A DNA stretch of 55,979 nucleotides from JBGTBQ01 sp041749275 (GCA_041749275.1 JBGTBQ010000128.1:1-55979), one strand, 5' to 3'; numbered from the stretch's first letter, positions 25,110-33,596 are shown. Numbers and translations: made by a program. The notes: generated by a model not told the origin, from the letters alone.

Positions 25110-26428
25110 AACGTAATCACTTCCTTGATGAGTTGTGGCGCTTTGACGGGAGACTCGTCCGAAACCGTGTACGCGGCTTGGATGCGCGCCGCGGCGTCTT
25201 CGCCGTCCGATTTCTCTCGGCAGTAGAGCAGACCGAGGGCGTCGCCCGCCGAAACCTCTTCGCCGATTCGCGCCTCCGCGAGAAAGCCGACCGCCGGGTC
25301 AATCCTGTCCTCCATGCGCGCGCGGCCCCCGCCGATCTCGGCGACGGCCCGCCCCACTTCCGCCGTATCAACACCCGTGACGAAACCTCGGCGCGGCGCT
25401 TCCACCCTGACCTCCGTCAACGTCGAATCCAGAAGCCGCGACGGCTCGTCGCACAGACCCGCGTCGCCGCCCTGCGCCTCGACGTTGCGCCGGAACAACT
25501 CAAGCCCCGCGCCCGATTCCAGAGCGCGTGTCACGCGCGCACGCGCGGAGTCGAGCGACGTTTCGACGCCGGAGAGATGCACCATGCGCGCTGCCAGTTC
25601 CAGCGAGAGGTCACGGACGGGCCGCGCCCTTTCGTGCTCGTCGCCGCGCAGGATTTCCACGCACTCTTTCACTTCGAGCGCGTTGCCGACGGCGTGTCCG
25701 AGCGGCTGATTCATGTCGGTGATGAGCGCCTCGGTGCGGACGCCGAAACTGTTGCCGGTCTTAACGAGCGCCCGCGCGAGTTGCTGTGCGCGCTCGTCGT
25801 CGTGCATGAAGGCGCCGGTGCCCGCCTTCACGTCGAGGACGAGCGCGTCGAGACCGGCGGCCAGTTTCTTCGACATGATCGAGGCGACGATGAGCGGTAC
25901 GACTTCGACCGTCTCGGTCGCGTCGCGCAAGGCGTAGAGTTTTTTGTCGGCGGGCGCGATGGTGGTTGTCTGCCCCATCATCGCAAACCCGACGCGCTCT
26001 AAGATGGAGCCGAACTCCGCGAGCGTCAGACCCACGCGATAGCCGGGGATTGCTTCGAGCTTGTCGAGCGTCCCGCCCGTGTGGCCGAGGCCGCGCCCCG
26101 AAATCATCGGCACCGCGACCCCGCACGCGGCGGCGAGCGGCGCGAGCACCAGCGAGGTCTTGTCGCCGACGCCGCCCGTCGAGTGCTTGTCGGCCTTCGG
26201 GCGCGCAATGCCGGAGAAGTCCAGCACCTCGCCGGAGTGCAGCATCTCTTCCGTGAGCGCTTGCTGCTCCGCCTCGCTCATGCCGTTCAGGTAGACGGCC
26301 ATCAGCAACGCCGACGCCTGATAGTCGGCCCACGTGCCTTCAACTACACCGCGCACGAAGAACGCGATTTCTCCGGGCGAGAGTTCCCCGCCGTCACGTT
26401 TCCGACGTATTACGTCCTGTGGTCGCAT
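25106..26428 (-). CDS. deoA: thymidine/pyrimidine-nucleoside phosphorylase
   Basis: 440 aa. Phosphorolyses thymidine, deoxyuridine and perhaps uridine to base plus sugar-1-phosphate. KRDGGELSPGEI and DKHSTGGVGDKTSLVLAPL (near 82-100) are the phosphate-binding segments, ISGRGLGHTGGTLDKLEAIPG (110-130) the family signature, and SIMSKKLAAG near 185 holds base-contacting Ser/Lys. First gene of the uptake/salvage cluster; its ATGA overlap with the binding lipoprotein shows coupling of uptake and phosphorolysis. Confidence 0.94.
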   Translation of the reverse strand: MRPQDVIRRKRDGGELSPGEIAFFVRGVVEGTWADYQASALLMAVYLNGMSEAEQQALTEEMLHSGEVLDFSGIARPKADKHSTGGVGDKTSLVLAPLAAACGVAVPMISGRGLGHTGGTLDKLEAIPGYRVGLTLAEFGSILERVGFAMMGQTTTIAPADKKLYALRDATETVEVVPLIVASIMSKKLAAGLDALVLDVKAGTGAFMHDDERAQQLARALVKTGNSFGVRTEALITDMNQPLGHAVGNALEVKECVEILRGDEHERARPVRDLSLELAARMVHLSGVETSLDSARARVTRALESGAGLELFRRNVEAQGGDAGLCDEPSRLLDSTLTEVRVEAPRRGFVTGVDTAEVGRAVAEIGGGRARMEDRIDPAVGFLAEARIGEEVSAGDALGLLYCREKSDGEDAAARIQAAYTVSDESPVKAPQLIKEVITL

Positions 26429-26444
26429 AAAACAGAATCTGTGT

Positions 26445-26634
26445 GAAGGCGGCTTCAGCCGTCTTTCCCGTAGGGAGATAAGATCAGTCGTTCACGATTG
26501 GGCAAACGATGCCAGATTGAAGAAGGGCGTTTTAACGTCCTTCCGCCGTGGCTTAAGCCGATGTAGCTCGACGCTCCTCCGGCGATGAATCGCCGGTCTA
26601 ATCGCCCTCGCGGGAAAGCCTCTTGAACGAGGCT
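26445..26634. repeat. run of five small stem-loops
   Basis: Within the 240-bp gap before deoA there are successive hairpins: GGCGGCTTCAGCCGTC, GAAGGGCGTT/AACGTCCTTC, GGCTTAAGCC, CCGGCGAT/ATCGCCGG and AGCCTC/GAGGCT. No ORF of note. The last may sit in the deoA leader region, the first near ispF's downstream side. Confidence 0.6.
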
Positions 26635-26670
26635 GACGGAGCGGCGCTGCCCTGTGCTACACGTTTACTT

Positions 26671-27147
26671 TTATCTCCGCTCCAGCAACACGACCGCCTG
26701 CGCCGTCACCGCTAACCCCGCGCCCACCGCGTCAAGCCCCTCGCCCGTCTTCGCCTTCACGCTGACGCAGCCGGCTTCGACTTCCATCACGCCGGCGAGT
26801 TTCGCGCGTATCTCTTCGATGTAGGGCCGCAGGCGGGGGCGTTCGAGCATCACGGTCGCGTCAACGTTGACGATGCGGTAGCCGCGCTTGCTGACGAGCC
26901 ACATCACGCGCGCCAGCAGTTGCAAACTGTCGGCGTCTTTCCATTGCGGGTCGCGGTCGGGAAAGTGTACGCCGAGATCGCCCTCGCACAGCGCGCCGAG
27001 AATCGCGTCCATCACGGCGTGTGTCAATGCATCCGCGTCCGAGTGCCCTTCCGCTCCGCGCTCTGATTCGATTACGACGCCGCCGAGTACGAGCGGTCGC
27101 CTCTCCGCCAAACGGTGCGTGTCGTGGCCGATGCCGATGCGGAGCAT
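26671..27147 (-). CDS. ispF: 2-C-methyl-D-erythritol 2,4-cyclodiphosphate synthase
   Basis: 158 aa. Cyclises CDP-ME 2-phosphate in the MEP isoprenoid pathway. GIGHDTHRL at 5-13 (zinc Asp/His), LGGVVIESERGAEGHSDADALTHAVMDAILGA (His near 35-42), FPDRDPQWKDADS, and VKAKTGEGLDAVG. Trimeric enzyme length. ispD lies just upstream on the same strand, a frequent pairing. Confidence 0.96.
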   Translation of the reverse strand: MLRIGIGHDTHRLAERRPLVLGGVVIESERGAEGHSDADALTHAVMDAILGALCEGDLGVHFPDRDPQWKDADSLQLLARVMWLVSKRGYRIVNVDATVMLERPRLRPYIEEIRAKLAGVMEVEAGCVSVKAKTGEGLDAVGAGLAVTAQAVVLLERR

Positions 27148-27150
27148 ATA

Positions 27151-27237
27151 AGTCCGGAGTCAGAAATCAGGAGACGGCATAACGCAGTAAGCGCGCGGTC
27201 AGTTTTCATTCCGACTTCTGACTTCCGTCTCCTGACT
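27151..27237. repeat. heptad-repeat hairpin element (locus 6, ispD-ispF)
   Basis: Left arm GTCCGGA-GTCAGAA-ATCAGGA-GACGGCA from 27152; right arm TTCCGAC-TTCTGAC-TTCCGTC-TCCTGAC near 27209-27237. The right arm is translated as the final residues of ispD, whose stop (27199) lies inside the element. Confidence 0.85.
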
Positions 27238-27912
27238 GGCGCTGAAAAGAATTTCCGCGAGCGCGAAGTCTCGCGGGGTTGTGATCTTGACGTTGTGCGC
27301 GCCGCCTTCGACGATGGAAACCAGCGTACCGAGGCGCTCGACGAGCGCGCTGTCGTCCGTCGCTTCGATATTTTCGGCTAACGCCCGCTCGTATGCCCGG
27401 ACGAGTAGTTCGTACCGGAAGCACTGCGGCGTCTGCGCGTGCCACAGACGCGCGCGGTCAGGCGTGCGCGCGACGCGACCGGCGGCGGCCTCTTTGATCG
27501 TGTCAACGACGGGCGCGGCGAGGATGGCCGCGCCGCTTTTCTCGGCCTCGGCCATGACGCGGTCAATCTCCTCCGGCGTGACGAAGGGGCGCACTGCGTC
27601 GTGGACGGCCACGACTTCAGGCGACTCCGCGCTCAAGGCTTGCAGCCCCTTCCAGACTGATTCGAGCCGCGACGCGCCGCCCGGCCTCACGAAGAGAACT
27701 TTCCGCAGACCGTACTCCGCAATCAGCGTCAAGGTCTCGTTGACCTCACCCGACGGAGCGACGACGACGACCTTCTCAATGCTCGCGCACTGCTCGAAAC
27801 GCCTGAGCGTATGAATGATGATGGGGGTGCCGGAGATTTCCCGGAACTGCTTGGCCCGCCCGCCGCCCGCCCGCTCGCCACTACCCGCGGCGGCGATAAT
27901 CGCAAAGTTCAT
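27199..27912 (-). CDS. ispD: 2-C-methyl-D-erythritol 4-phosphate cytidylyltransferase
   Basis: 237 aa from ATG 27912; upstream in-frame codons come from a heptad hairpin and are excluded. AAAGSGERAGGGRAKQF (7-23) is the CTP loop, VAVHDAVRPFV near 104-114 the catalytic Asp/Arg, VDTIKEAAAG and RARLWHAQTPQCFR follow, and TDDSALVE lies near 190. The last 15 or so residues (after LFSAS) read through repeat DNA and are probably non-essential. Confidence 0.95.
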   Translation of the reverse strand: MNFAIIAAAGSGERAGGGRAKQFREISGTPIIIHTLRRFEQCASIEKVVVVAPSGEVNETLTLIAEYGLRKVLFVRPGGASRLESVWKGLQALSAESPEVVAVHDAVRPFVTPEEIDRVMAEAEKSGAAILAAPVVDTIKEAAAGRVARTPDRARLWHAQTPQCFRYELLVRAYERALAENIEATDDSALVERLGTLVSIVEGGAHNVKITTPRDFALAEILFSASQETEVRSRNEN

Positions 27913-27919
27913 AAGAACA

Positions 27920-28004
27920 AGTCTGGAGTCTGAAGTCTGGCGTCCGGAAGCAAAAACAGATGCTCTTCGTTCTGACTCCAGACGCCAGACTTCAGACTCC
28001 AGAC
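27920..28004. repeat. heptad-repeat hairpin element (locus 7, PIN/TRAM-ispD)
   Basis: Left arm GTCTGGA-GTCTGAA-GTCTGGC-GTCCGGA from 27921; right arm CTCCAGA-CGCCAGA-CTTCAGA-CTCCAGA to 28003. Arms pair almost perfectly over 28 bp. It lies 8 bp upstream of the ispD start. Confidence 0.92.
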
Positions 28005-28012
28005 TATTTTTA

Positions 28013-29137
28013 TCATCCCTGTTCTTTCGCCGTGGTCGGGGCAACCGGGGCGCGCTCGCGCGAGTAGGAGGAGCGGCGCGGGCCGCCGTTGGCGACGCGC
28101 ATCTCGCCGGGCGCTCCGTTCTCGCTCTCTTCCCACAGGCGACCGAAGATCATCTTGCCGGCGGTCGTCTGCAAGACGCTCGTCACGGAGATGTCGGCGT
28201 TCTTGCCGATCATGCGGCGCGCGTTGTCTACGACCACCATCGTCCCGTCGTCGAGGTAAGCGACGCCCTGATTGTATTCTTTGCCCTCTTTCAGGATAAA
28301 GACGCGCATCCCCTCGCCGGGCAGCACCACGGGCTTCAGTGAGTTCGCCAGCTCGTTGATGTTCAAGACTTGTATGCCGTGAAGCTGCGCGACCTTGTTG
28401 AGGTTGAAGTCGTTCGTGACGACGACCGCATCGAGGTGCTTCGAGAGTTCGAGAAGTTTGAGGTCAACCTCTTTGACGGCGGGGAAGTCCGTGTCCACCA
28501 CCTGTATGTCGAGCGCGGGGTTGCCCTGCAAGCGATTGAGCATGTCGAGGCCGCGACGCCCGCGCTGCCGTTTTGACGAGTCGGGCGAGTCCGCCACCTG
28601 TTGCAGCTCGCGGAGGATGAACTGCGGGATGATGATGGTGCCGGAGAGGAATCCGGTCTCGGCCACGTCGGCGATCCTGCCGTCAATGATGACGGAGGTG
28701 TCGAGAATTTTCATGTCGCGCCGGTTGGCCTTATCGCTGAAGATGCCGCCGAGGGCCGACAACTCAAGATAGTCGCCCTTCGCCGCGCCGACCATCAAAC
28801 CGACGTAGGCCATCAGGAAGACGAGCATCAGCGTGAGGAAGACCTTCGTGCTGTGGTTCACGGCGGCTGATTCCTGATAGCTGATGAGGAAGCCGATCAG
28901 CACGCCCCCGACGATGCCCAAAATCGAACCGATAGCCGCGCCGATCAGAGTCTTGAGTGAAGCCTCCTGAATCCGCATCTCAAAAACGATGGCGGAGATG
29001 GCGATGAGCGCGGCGACGATGGCGGAGATGGCGTTGGTGTTGAGGCCGAACTGACCGGGGACGGGGTGTAACACGTACCCCGCCGCGATGAGGATTCCGA
29101 TAAAGATAATTCGTATGAGAGCCGTGTTTGTGCCCAT
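28013..29137 (-). CDS. membrane-anchored PIN/TRAM domain protein (YacL type)
   Basis: 374 aa. Four N-terminal hydrophobic helices (about 8-115) precede a PIN nuclease domain opening KILDTSVIIDGRIADVAETGFLSG (near 146-170), with VVTNDFNLNKVAQLHGIQVLNINELA carrying the second acidic pair, then a TRAM-like beta domain (VVLPGEGMRVFILKEGKEYNQGVAYLDDGTMVVVDNARRMIG). An Arg/Ser-rich tail follows. YacL proteins commonly lie beside ispD and radA, as here. RNA processing role is inferred from the domains. Confidence 0.9.
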   Translation of the reverse strand: MGTNTALIRIIFIGILIAAGYVLHPVPGQFGLNTNAISAIVAALIAISAIVFEMRIQEASLKTLIGAAIGSILGIVGGVLIGFLISYQESAAVNHSTKVFLTLMLVFLMAYVGLMVGAAKGDYLELSALGGIFSDKANRRDMKILDTSVIIDGRIADVAETGFLSGTIIIPQFILRELQQVADSPDSSKRQRGRRGLDMLNRLQGNPALDIQVVDTDFPAVKEVDLKLLELSKHLDAVVVTNDFNLNKVAQLHGIQVLNINELANSLKPVVLPGEGMRVFILKEGKEYNQGVAYLDDGTMVVVDNARRMIGKNADISVTSVLQTTAGKMIFGRLWEESENGAPGEMRVANGGPRRSSYSRERAPVAPTTAKEQG

Positions 29138-29184
29138 GACGGCAGGGATTTTAACACGCTCTTAACTTGCGCGCTACGAAAAGG

Positions 29185-30630
29185 TTAAAACAACTCGCCC
29201 AAAGCTTTTTCGACCGAGCGCACGCCGATAACACGCACCCCCAGAAGTCGTTCAAGACCCACCGTGTTTGATGCCGGCATAATGATTTTCTTGAACCCGA
29301 GAGCTTGTGCCTCGCGTGCCCTCGCCTCCGCCTGCATCACACCGCGTACCTCACCAGTAAGTCCGACCTCTCCGAAGACAGCCGTGTGCGAGTCAATCGC
29401 CTTGTTTTTAAAAGAAGAAGCAACTGCCGCCACCACACCAAGATCAACGGCGGGTTCGTCAACTTCAACCCCTCCCGCAACGTTAACGAATACGTCGTCA
29501 CCGAGTTTGGGGAAACCGGCACGATTTTCCAGCATAGCCATTAGCAACACCACCCGGTTGTTATTAAGGCCCTGAGTAACACGCCTTCCTCGGCCTATGA
29601 AAACGTCGCCGGGTTGGTCTTCGCCATTCTGGTCGTTACTTCGCTTTTTGCGCCACTCGGCAGCAGTTCTTACTCTTGAGACAAGCGACTGGACTTCGAC
29701 GAGGACGGGGCGCGTGCCCTCCATGCAGGCCGTGACGACCGAGCCGGCGACATCCCGCGGGCGCTCCTTCAAAAACATCTCCGAGGGGTTGGCGACGGGG
29801 ACAAGACCAGCGCCCGTCATCTCGAAGACGCCGAGTTCGTTCGCCGCGCCGAAGCGGTTCTTGGTCGCGCGGATGATGCGGTGGTTGTAATGGCGCTCGC
29901 CCTCGAAATAGAGCACCGTGTCAACGATGTGCTCCAGCGCCTTCGGCCCCGCGATGGAGCCTTCCTTCGTCACGTGGCCGATGAGGAAGACGGGAATCGT
30001 GCGGTTCTTCGCCAGCATGAGGAACTGCCCCGCGACCTCGCGCACCTGCGAGACGGAGCCGGGCGCTGACTCGATCTTCGACGAGAAGACCGTCTGAATC
30101 GAATCCACGATAATCGCGCCCGGCTCCACCTTCTCGATCTCGTCGAAGATGCTTTCGAGGTTCGTCTCCGGCAGCAGATAAAGATTCTCGGCCACCACGC
30201 CAAGCCGCTCGCCGCGCATCTTGATCTGACGCTCAGACTCCTCGCCCGACACATACAGCACGCGCACGCCCTGCTCGCTCAACTTGTCGGCGACCTGAAT
30301 AATGATCGTGCTCTTCCCGATGCCCGGTTCGCCGCCGAGCAGGATGAGACTACCGGGAACGATGCCCCCGCCGAGCACGCGGTCGAACTCCGTGACGCCG
30401 GACGGAACTCGCGTGTCGTCCTGCGACTCGATCTCGCCGTAGCGAATCGGCTTCACCTCGCGCAGACGAAAACCCCCGCGCGCGGCCACGCCCTTCGCCG
30501 CGCCCGTAGCGCGCGCGCGCTCCTCTACGAACGAGTTCCACTCGCCGCAGTCGGGGCATTTACCGAGCCACTTGCGCGATTGGTGTCCACAGTTCTGACA
30601 GACGTAAACGGTTGCTGTTGCTTTCGCCAC
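29185..30630 (-). CDS. radA: DNA repair protein RadA
   Basis: 481 aa branch-migration ATPase in recombination repair. N-terminal zinc finger CQNCGHQSRKWLGKCPDC (9-26), Walker A GGEPGIGKSTI near 96-106, the RadA-specific KNRFGAANELGVFEM near 256, and a C-terminal Lon-protease-like domain (VNVAGGVEVDEPAVDLGVVAAVASS). Its start is about 220 bp from the nested palindrome at 30753. Confidence 0.96.
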   Translation of the reverse strand: MAKATATVYVCQNCGHQSRKWLGKCPDCGEWNSFVEERARATGAAKGVAARGGFRLREVKPIRYGEIESQDDTRVPSGVTEFDRVLGGGIVPGSLILLGGEPGIGKSTIIIQVADKLSEQGVRVLYVSGEESERQIKMRGERLGVVAENLYLLPETNLESIFDEIEKVEPGAIIVDSIQTVFSSKIESAPGSVSQVREVAGQFLMLAKNRTIPVFLIGHVTKEGSIAGPKALEHIVDTVLYFEGERHYNHRIIRATKNRFGAANELGVFEMTGAGLVPVANPSEMFLKERPRDVAGSVVTACMEGTRPVLVEVQSLVSRVRTAAEWRKKRSNDQNGEDQPGDVFIGRGRRVTQGLNNNRVVLLMAMLENRAGFPKLGDDVFVNVAGGVEVDEPAVDLGVVAAVASSFKNKAIDSHTAVFGEVGLTGEVRGVMQAEARAREAQALGFKKIIMPASNTVGLERLLGVRVIGVRSVEKALGELF

Positions 30631-30752
30631 TCTTTGCCTTTCACTACTCGAAATTCGCTCTCGATTTTAACAGTTCGCGCCCGCGTCTTCAGCCATGCAC
30701 CTTGAGCTTCCCCGGAGGTTGTTGAAAACGGAGCTACTCACACAGCTTCTGC

Positions 30753-30835
30753 CCATCGTTTAGAGGCGGGCAACGCCCGCCGTTCCAACACACCTTGAAG
30801 CTTGAAACGGCGGGCATTGCCCGCCTCTAAACGAT
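30753..30835. repeat. nested palindrome between radA and the ArsC-like gene
   Basis: 31-bp arms (30753-30783 and 30805-30835) pair with one mismatch around a 21-nt loop. Each arm contains its own GGCGGGC/GCCCGCC palindrome, so it can fold as one long hairpin or as two small ones. It begins 14 bp past the ArsC-like stop. 30636-30752 shows nothing else. Confidence 0.85.
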
Positions 30836-30848
30836 GATGGAAAATTCG

Positions 30849-31202
30849 CTACAGCAGTTGGCGTATGTTTTCCGTCGGGCGACCGAGCACCGCACGACTC
30901 CCGCGCTCGACGATGGGGCGCTGCATCAACTCCGGGTGCTCGACCATCGCGCGGATGATCTCGTCGTCCGTGAGCGCATCGTTCGCCAGATTGAGTTCGC
31001 GGTACGCGGCCTCGCCCTTGCGGAGCAGTTCGCGCGGCGCGATCTTCATCTTAAGGATCAGCGCGCGCAGTTTCTTCTCGCTGAGTGGCTCGTTGAAATA
31101 GTTGATCTTCTCGTACTCGATGCCGCTCTCACGGAGCAGCCGATTGACCTCTCGGCACTTCGTTCAAGTCGGTTTCTCGTAGACGGTGATTCTATCCGCC
31201 AT
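30849..31202 (-). CDS. ArsC/Spx-family thioredoxin-fold protein, candidate selenoprotein
   Basis: 117 aa if the UGA at 31166-31164 is read as selenocysteine; otherwise 12 codons then stop. ATG 31202 has GGGAGG 10 nt upstream. YEKPT-U-TKCRE places the UGA exactly where ArsC-like proteins carry the catalytic Cys (UxxC, positions 13 and 16), and the remaining frame is intact with family motifs: INYFNEPLSEKKLRAL, LLRKGEAAYRELNL, MVEHPELMQRPIVERG and AVLGRPTENI. Length is normal for the family. A hairpin 20-47 nt after UGA fits a bacterial SECIS. The gene follows gdh by 16 bp. A nonsense mutant is the alternative; Sec machinery is not in view. Confidence 0.7.
31117..31143 (-). promoter_or_regulatory. 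candidate bacterial SECIS hairpin
   Basis: Counting from the base after UGA, nt 24-30 (GCTGCTC) pair with 36-42 (GAGCGGC), allowing one U-G, around the 5-nt loop CGTGA. A lower TCG/CGA stem continues past a 2-nt bulge. The loop is 30 nt from UGA with G in its second position, within the spacing and loop rules I know for bacterial SECIS elements. A smaller stem GCCGA/TCGGC with a GGTC-containing loop lies nearer the UGA as an alternative. Confidence 0.5.
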
Positions 31203-31218
31203 GTTTGTTCCGCCTCCC

Positions 31219-32502
31219 TTACGGAAAAATCCCGCGCACGCTCGTCGCCTCCGACACGCGACCGATGGAGAGTATGTAGGCGCCCGTCCGCATGTCTGTC
31301 TCGTACTTCTCGGCGGTCGCGTACACATCGTTGAAAGACGCCTTCATCGTCTGTTCGAGCGTCTCGTTGACCTGCTTCTCCGACCAGAAGAAGGAGTAGA
31401 GGTCTTGCACCCACTCGTAGTAGCTGACGGTGACGCCGCCCGCGTTGGCGAGGATGTCGGGCAGGATGAAGACGCCGCGTTCGAAGAGCACGCGGTCGGC
31501 GCCCGGCGTGACGGGGCCGTTCGCCAACTCGCCGATGATCTTCGTCCTCACGCGATTGACGTTCGCCAGCGTGATCGTGTTCTCCAATCCCGCCGGCAGC
31601 AGGATGTCGCAGTCGAGTTCCAGCACATCGTCGCGCGCTATCGGCGTCGTGTCGGCGAGACCGCCCACGGCGCCCGTGCTCTCCTTGTGCCGCAGCGCCG
31701 AGTGGATGGAGATGCCGCGCTCGTTGTAGACGCCGCTCTGCGAGTCGGCGACGGCGATCACGCGTGCGCCGTCCGCCTCGACGAGCCGCGCGGCGTTCGC
31801 GCCCGCGTTGCCGAAGCCGTGGACGACAACGCGCGCCCCTTCCAACTTCACGTCGCGCACGCGGCACGCTTCGCGCAAGACATACAGGCAGCCGCGCGCC
31901 GTCGCCTCCGCCCGCCCGCGCGACCCGCCGAGAGAGAGCGGCTTGCCCGTCACGACGCCGAGTTCCGTGTGGCCGCGCACCATCGAGATGGTGTCCATGA
32001 TCCACGCCATCGTCTGCTCGTCGGTGTACACGTCCGGCGCGGGGATGTCGCGGTCGGGGCCGATGATGGGCGCGATCTCGAAAGCGTAGCGGCGCGTCAG
32101 ACGCTCAAGCTCGTTGCGCGACATTGACTTGGGGTCGCATACGACGCCGCCCTTGCCGCCGCCGTAAGGGATGCCGACGGTCGCGCACTTCCATGTCATC
32201 CACGACGCGAGCGCCTTCACTTCGTCCAGCGTCACGCCGGGGTGAAAACGGATGCCGCCCTTTGCCGGGCCGCGCGCGATGTTGTGCTGCACGCGGTAGC
32301 CCTCGAAGACGCGCACGTCGCCGCCGTCCATCTTGACGGGAATCGAGACGATCAACTGTCGCTTCGGGTTCTTTAAGACTTGTCGCATTGACTCGTCAAG
32401 CTCCAGTAGGTCTGCCGCAATGTCGAACTGCTGCTTGGCGATTTTGAAGGGATTCAGTTCTTCCAGCGGGACGCGGGCCGCTTGCTGTTTGCTCATGGGC
32501 AT
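31219..32502 (-). CDS. glutamate dehydrogenase (Glu/Leu/Phe/Val family)
   Basis: 427 aa from ATG 32502, chosen for GAGAGG 4 nt upstream; an ATG at 32541 is in frame. Interconverts glutamate and 2-oxoglutarate plus ammonia. GPAKGGIRFHPGVTLDEVKALASWMTWKCA (catalytic Lys/Asp region), PYGGGKGGVVCDP, PAPDVYTDEQTMAWIMD and the nucleotide-binding VHGFGNAGANAARLV followed by an Asp (VEADG). Hexameric type length. Starts an operon with the ArsC-like gene. Confidence 0.94.
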   Translation of the reverse strand: MPMSKQQAARVPLEELNPFKIAKQQFDIAADLLELDESMRQVLKNPKRQLIVSIPVKMDGGDVRVFEGYRVQHNIARGPAKGGIRFHPGVTLDEVKALASWMTWKCATVGIPYGGGKGGVVCDPKSMSRNELERLTRRYAFEIAPIIGPDRDIPAPDVYTDEQTMAWIMDTISMVRGHTELGVVTGKPLSLGGSRGRAEATARGCLYVLREACRVRDVKLEGARVVVHGFGNAGANAARLVEADGARVIAVADSQSGVYNERGISIHSALRHKESTGAVGGLADTTPIARDDVLELDCDILLPAGLENTITLANVNRVRTKIIGELANGPVTPGADRVLFERGVFILPDILANAGGVTVSYYEWVQDLYSFFWSEKQVNETLEQTMKASFNDVYATAEKYETDMRTGAYILSIGRVSEATSVRGIFP

Positions 32503-32570
32503 TTTTCCTCTCGACTTGAATAAGTGGGAAAACAGCTTCAACGCGGGTCAGGGAGCGCGCCACATCCTAT

Positions 32571-32654
32571 GAGTTCAAAGTTCAAAGTTCAAGGTTCAAA
32601 GTTCGAGGACCAGTTTTCGACTTTGAATTTTGAACCTTGAACCTTGAACTTTTT
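32571..32654. repeat. heptad-repeat hairpin element (locus 8, upstream of gdh)
   Basis: GTTCAAA-GTTCAAA-GTTCAAG-GTTCAAA-GTTCGAG from 32572; right arm ACTTTGA-ATTTTGA-ACCTTGA-ACCTTGA-ACTTTTT to 32654. Lies between the divergent gdh and TonB-like genes, outside any ORF. Confidence 0.92.
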
Positions 32655-32735
32655 ATGGAACCAGCAAAGCCCGCGCGGTTTCTAAGTTTGTGACTCCCTG
32701 ACCCGAAGGCACCGGCTCGACGGGAGGACAGATAG

Positions 32736-33563
32736 ATGTTCAATAACTTGATCGAATCGGGTTCGCACGAAAGAGACCTCAAACGCAGAGGCACATTCTT
32801 CATCGGGACATTTCTTTTCTACACCATCCTTTTGACCGGGGCGGGCGTCGGCAGTATTTACGCTTACAACGTGCGCCTCGACGCGAGTAACGAATATGAG
32901 TTGCTGACGATCATGCGTTTCACGCCCGCGCAGGCGAAGGCCGAACCTGACCCGCCGCGCGTGGAGCCAAAGTCAGCAGCCACGCGCGGCGGGGGCACGC
33001 CTCAGATCGCGGAAGTCCGCGAAGTGGCTCTTCTCACTCCGCGAAATGACCTTGCGCTCGCGCGTGAAGACACGCCTATACTTGCACACGGCACTCCTTT
33101 TAAGATTGGCGATGAGAACATCCTGCCCGTCGGGCCAGTCGGCGGCGACCACATCGGCCCGGTCGGCCCGATAGGCACGAAAAACGGGTCAGACTTGCCC
33201 GTCGTAACCGAAGTGCCGGGGGAAGCCCCGCCCATGAGACCGACGCCGACGCCCGCGCCCCCACAGCGCCCAACCGGGCCGGTGCGTGTTCCTTCGAGCA
33301 TTCTCTCCGGCAAAGCCACGCACATGCCCGCGCCTCCATACCCCATCATCGCCAAACAGATTCGGCAGCAAGGCGCGGTCGCCGTCCAAATCGTCGTTGA
33401 TGAACAGGGGCGCGTCGTCTCCGCTAAAGCGACGAACGGCCCGTCTCTCCTGCTTCAAGCCGCCGAAAAAGCCGCCTATCAGGCACGCTTCACACCGACC
33501 ACGCTCAACGGCCAGCCCGTGAAAATATCGGGCGTCATCACCTACAACTTCATCCTTCAGTGA
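32736..33563 (+). CDS. TonB-family protein with N-terminal membrane anchor
   Basis: 275 aa. One N-terminal transmembrane helix (FFIGTFLFYTILLTGAGVGSIY), a long Pro/Gly-rich periplasmic span (VGPVGG, PTPTPAPPQRPTGP), and a C-terminal TonB domain: PAPPYPIIAKQIRQQGAVAVQIVVDEQGRVV, AAEKAAYQARFTPTTLNGQPVKISGVITYNF. Energises outer-membrane uptake or acts as a structural partner. Monocistronic with a strong terminator after it. Confidence 0.85.
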   Translation: MFNNLIESGSHERDLKRRGTFFIGTFLFYTILLTGAGVGSIYAYNVRLDASNEYELLTIMRFTPAQAKAEPDPPRVEPKSAATRGGGTPQIAEVREVALLTPRNDLALAREDTPILAHGTPFKIGDENILPVGPVGGDHIGPVGPIGTKNGSDLPVVTEVPGEAPPMRPTPTPAPPQRPTGPVRVPSSILSGKATHMPAPPYPIIAKQIRQQGAVAVQIVVDEQGRVVSAKATNGPSLLLQAAEKAAYQARFTPTTLNGQPVKISGVITYNFILQ

Positions 33564-33596
33564 GTGGAGAGTGAGCAGTAAGCTGGAAGAAGCAAA

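Noticed and set aside
30849..31049. ArsC-like protein starting at ATG 31049 (66 aa)
   Set aside because: This start would remove the active-site half; the full frame with a start signal exists upstream, broken only by a UGA.
30834..31334. 166-aa plus-strand ORF over the ArsC-like and gdh genes
   Set aside because: Shadow ORF; it starts in the nested palindrome, and the minus-strand genes have family motifs.
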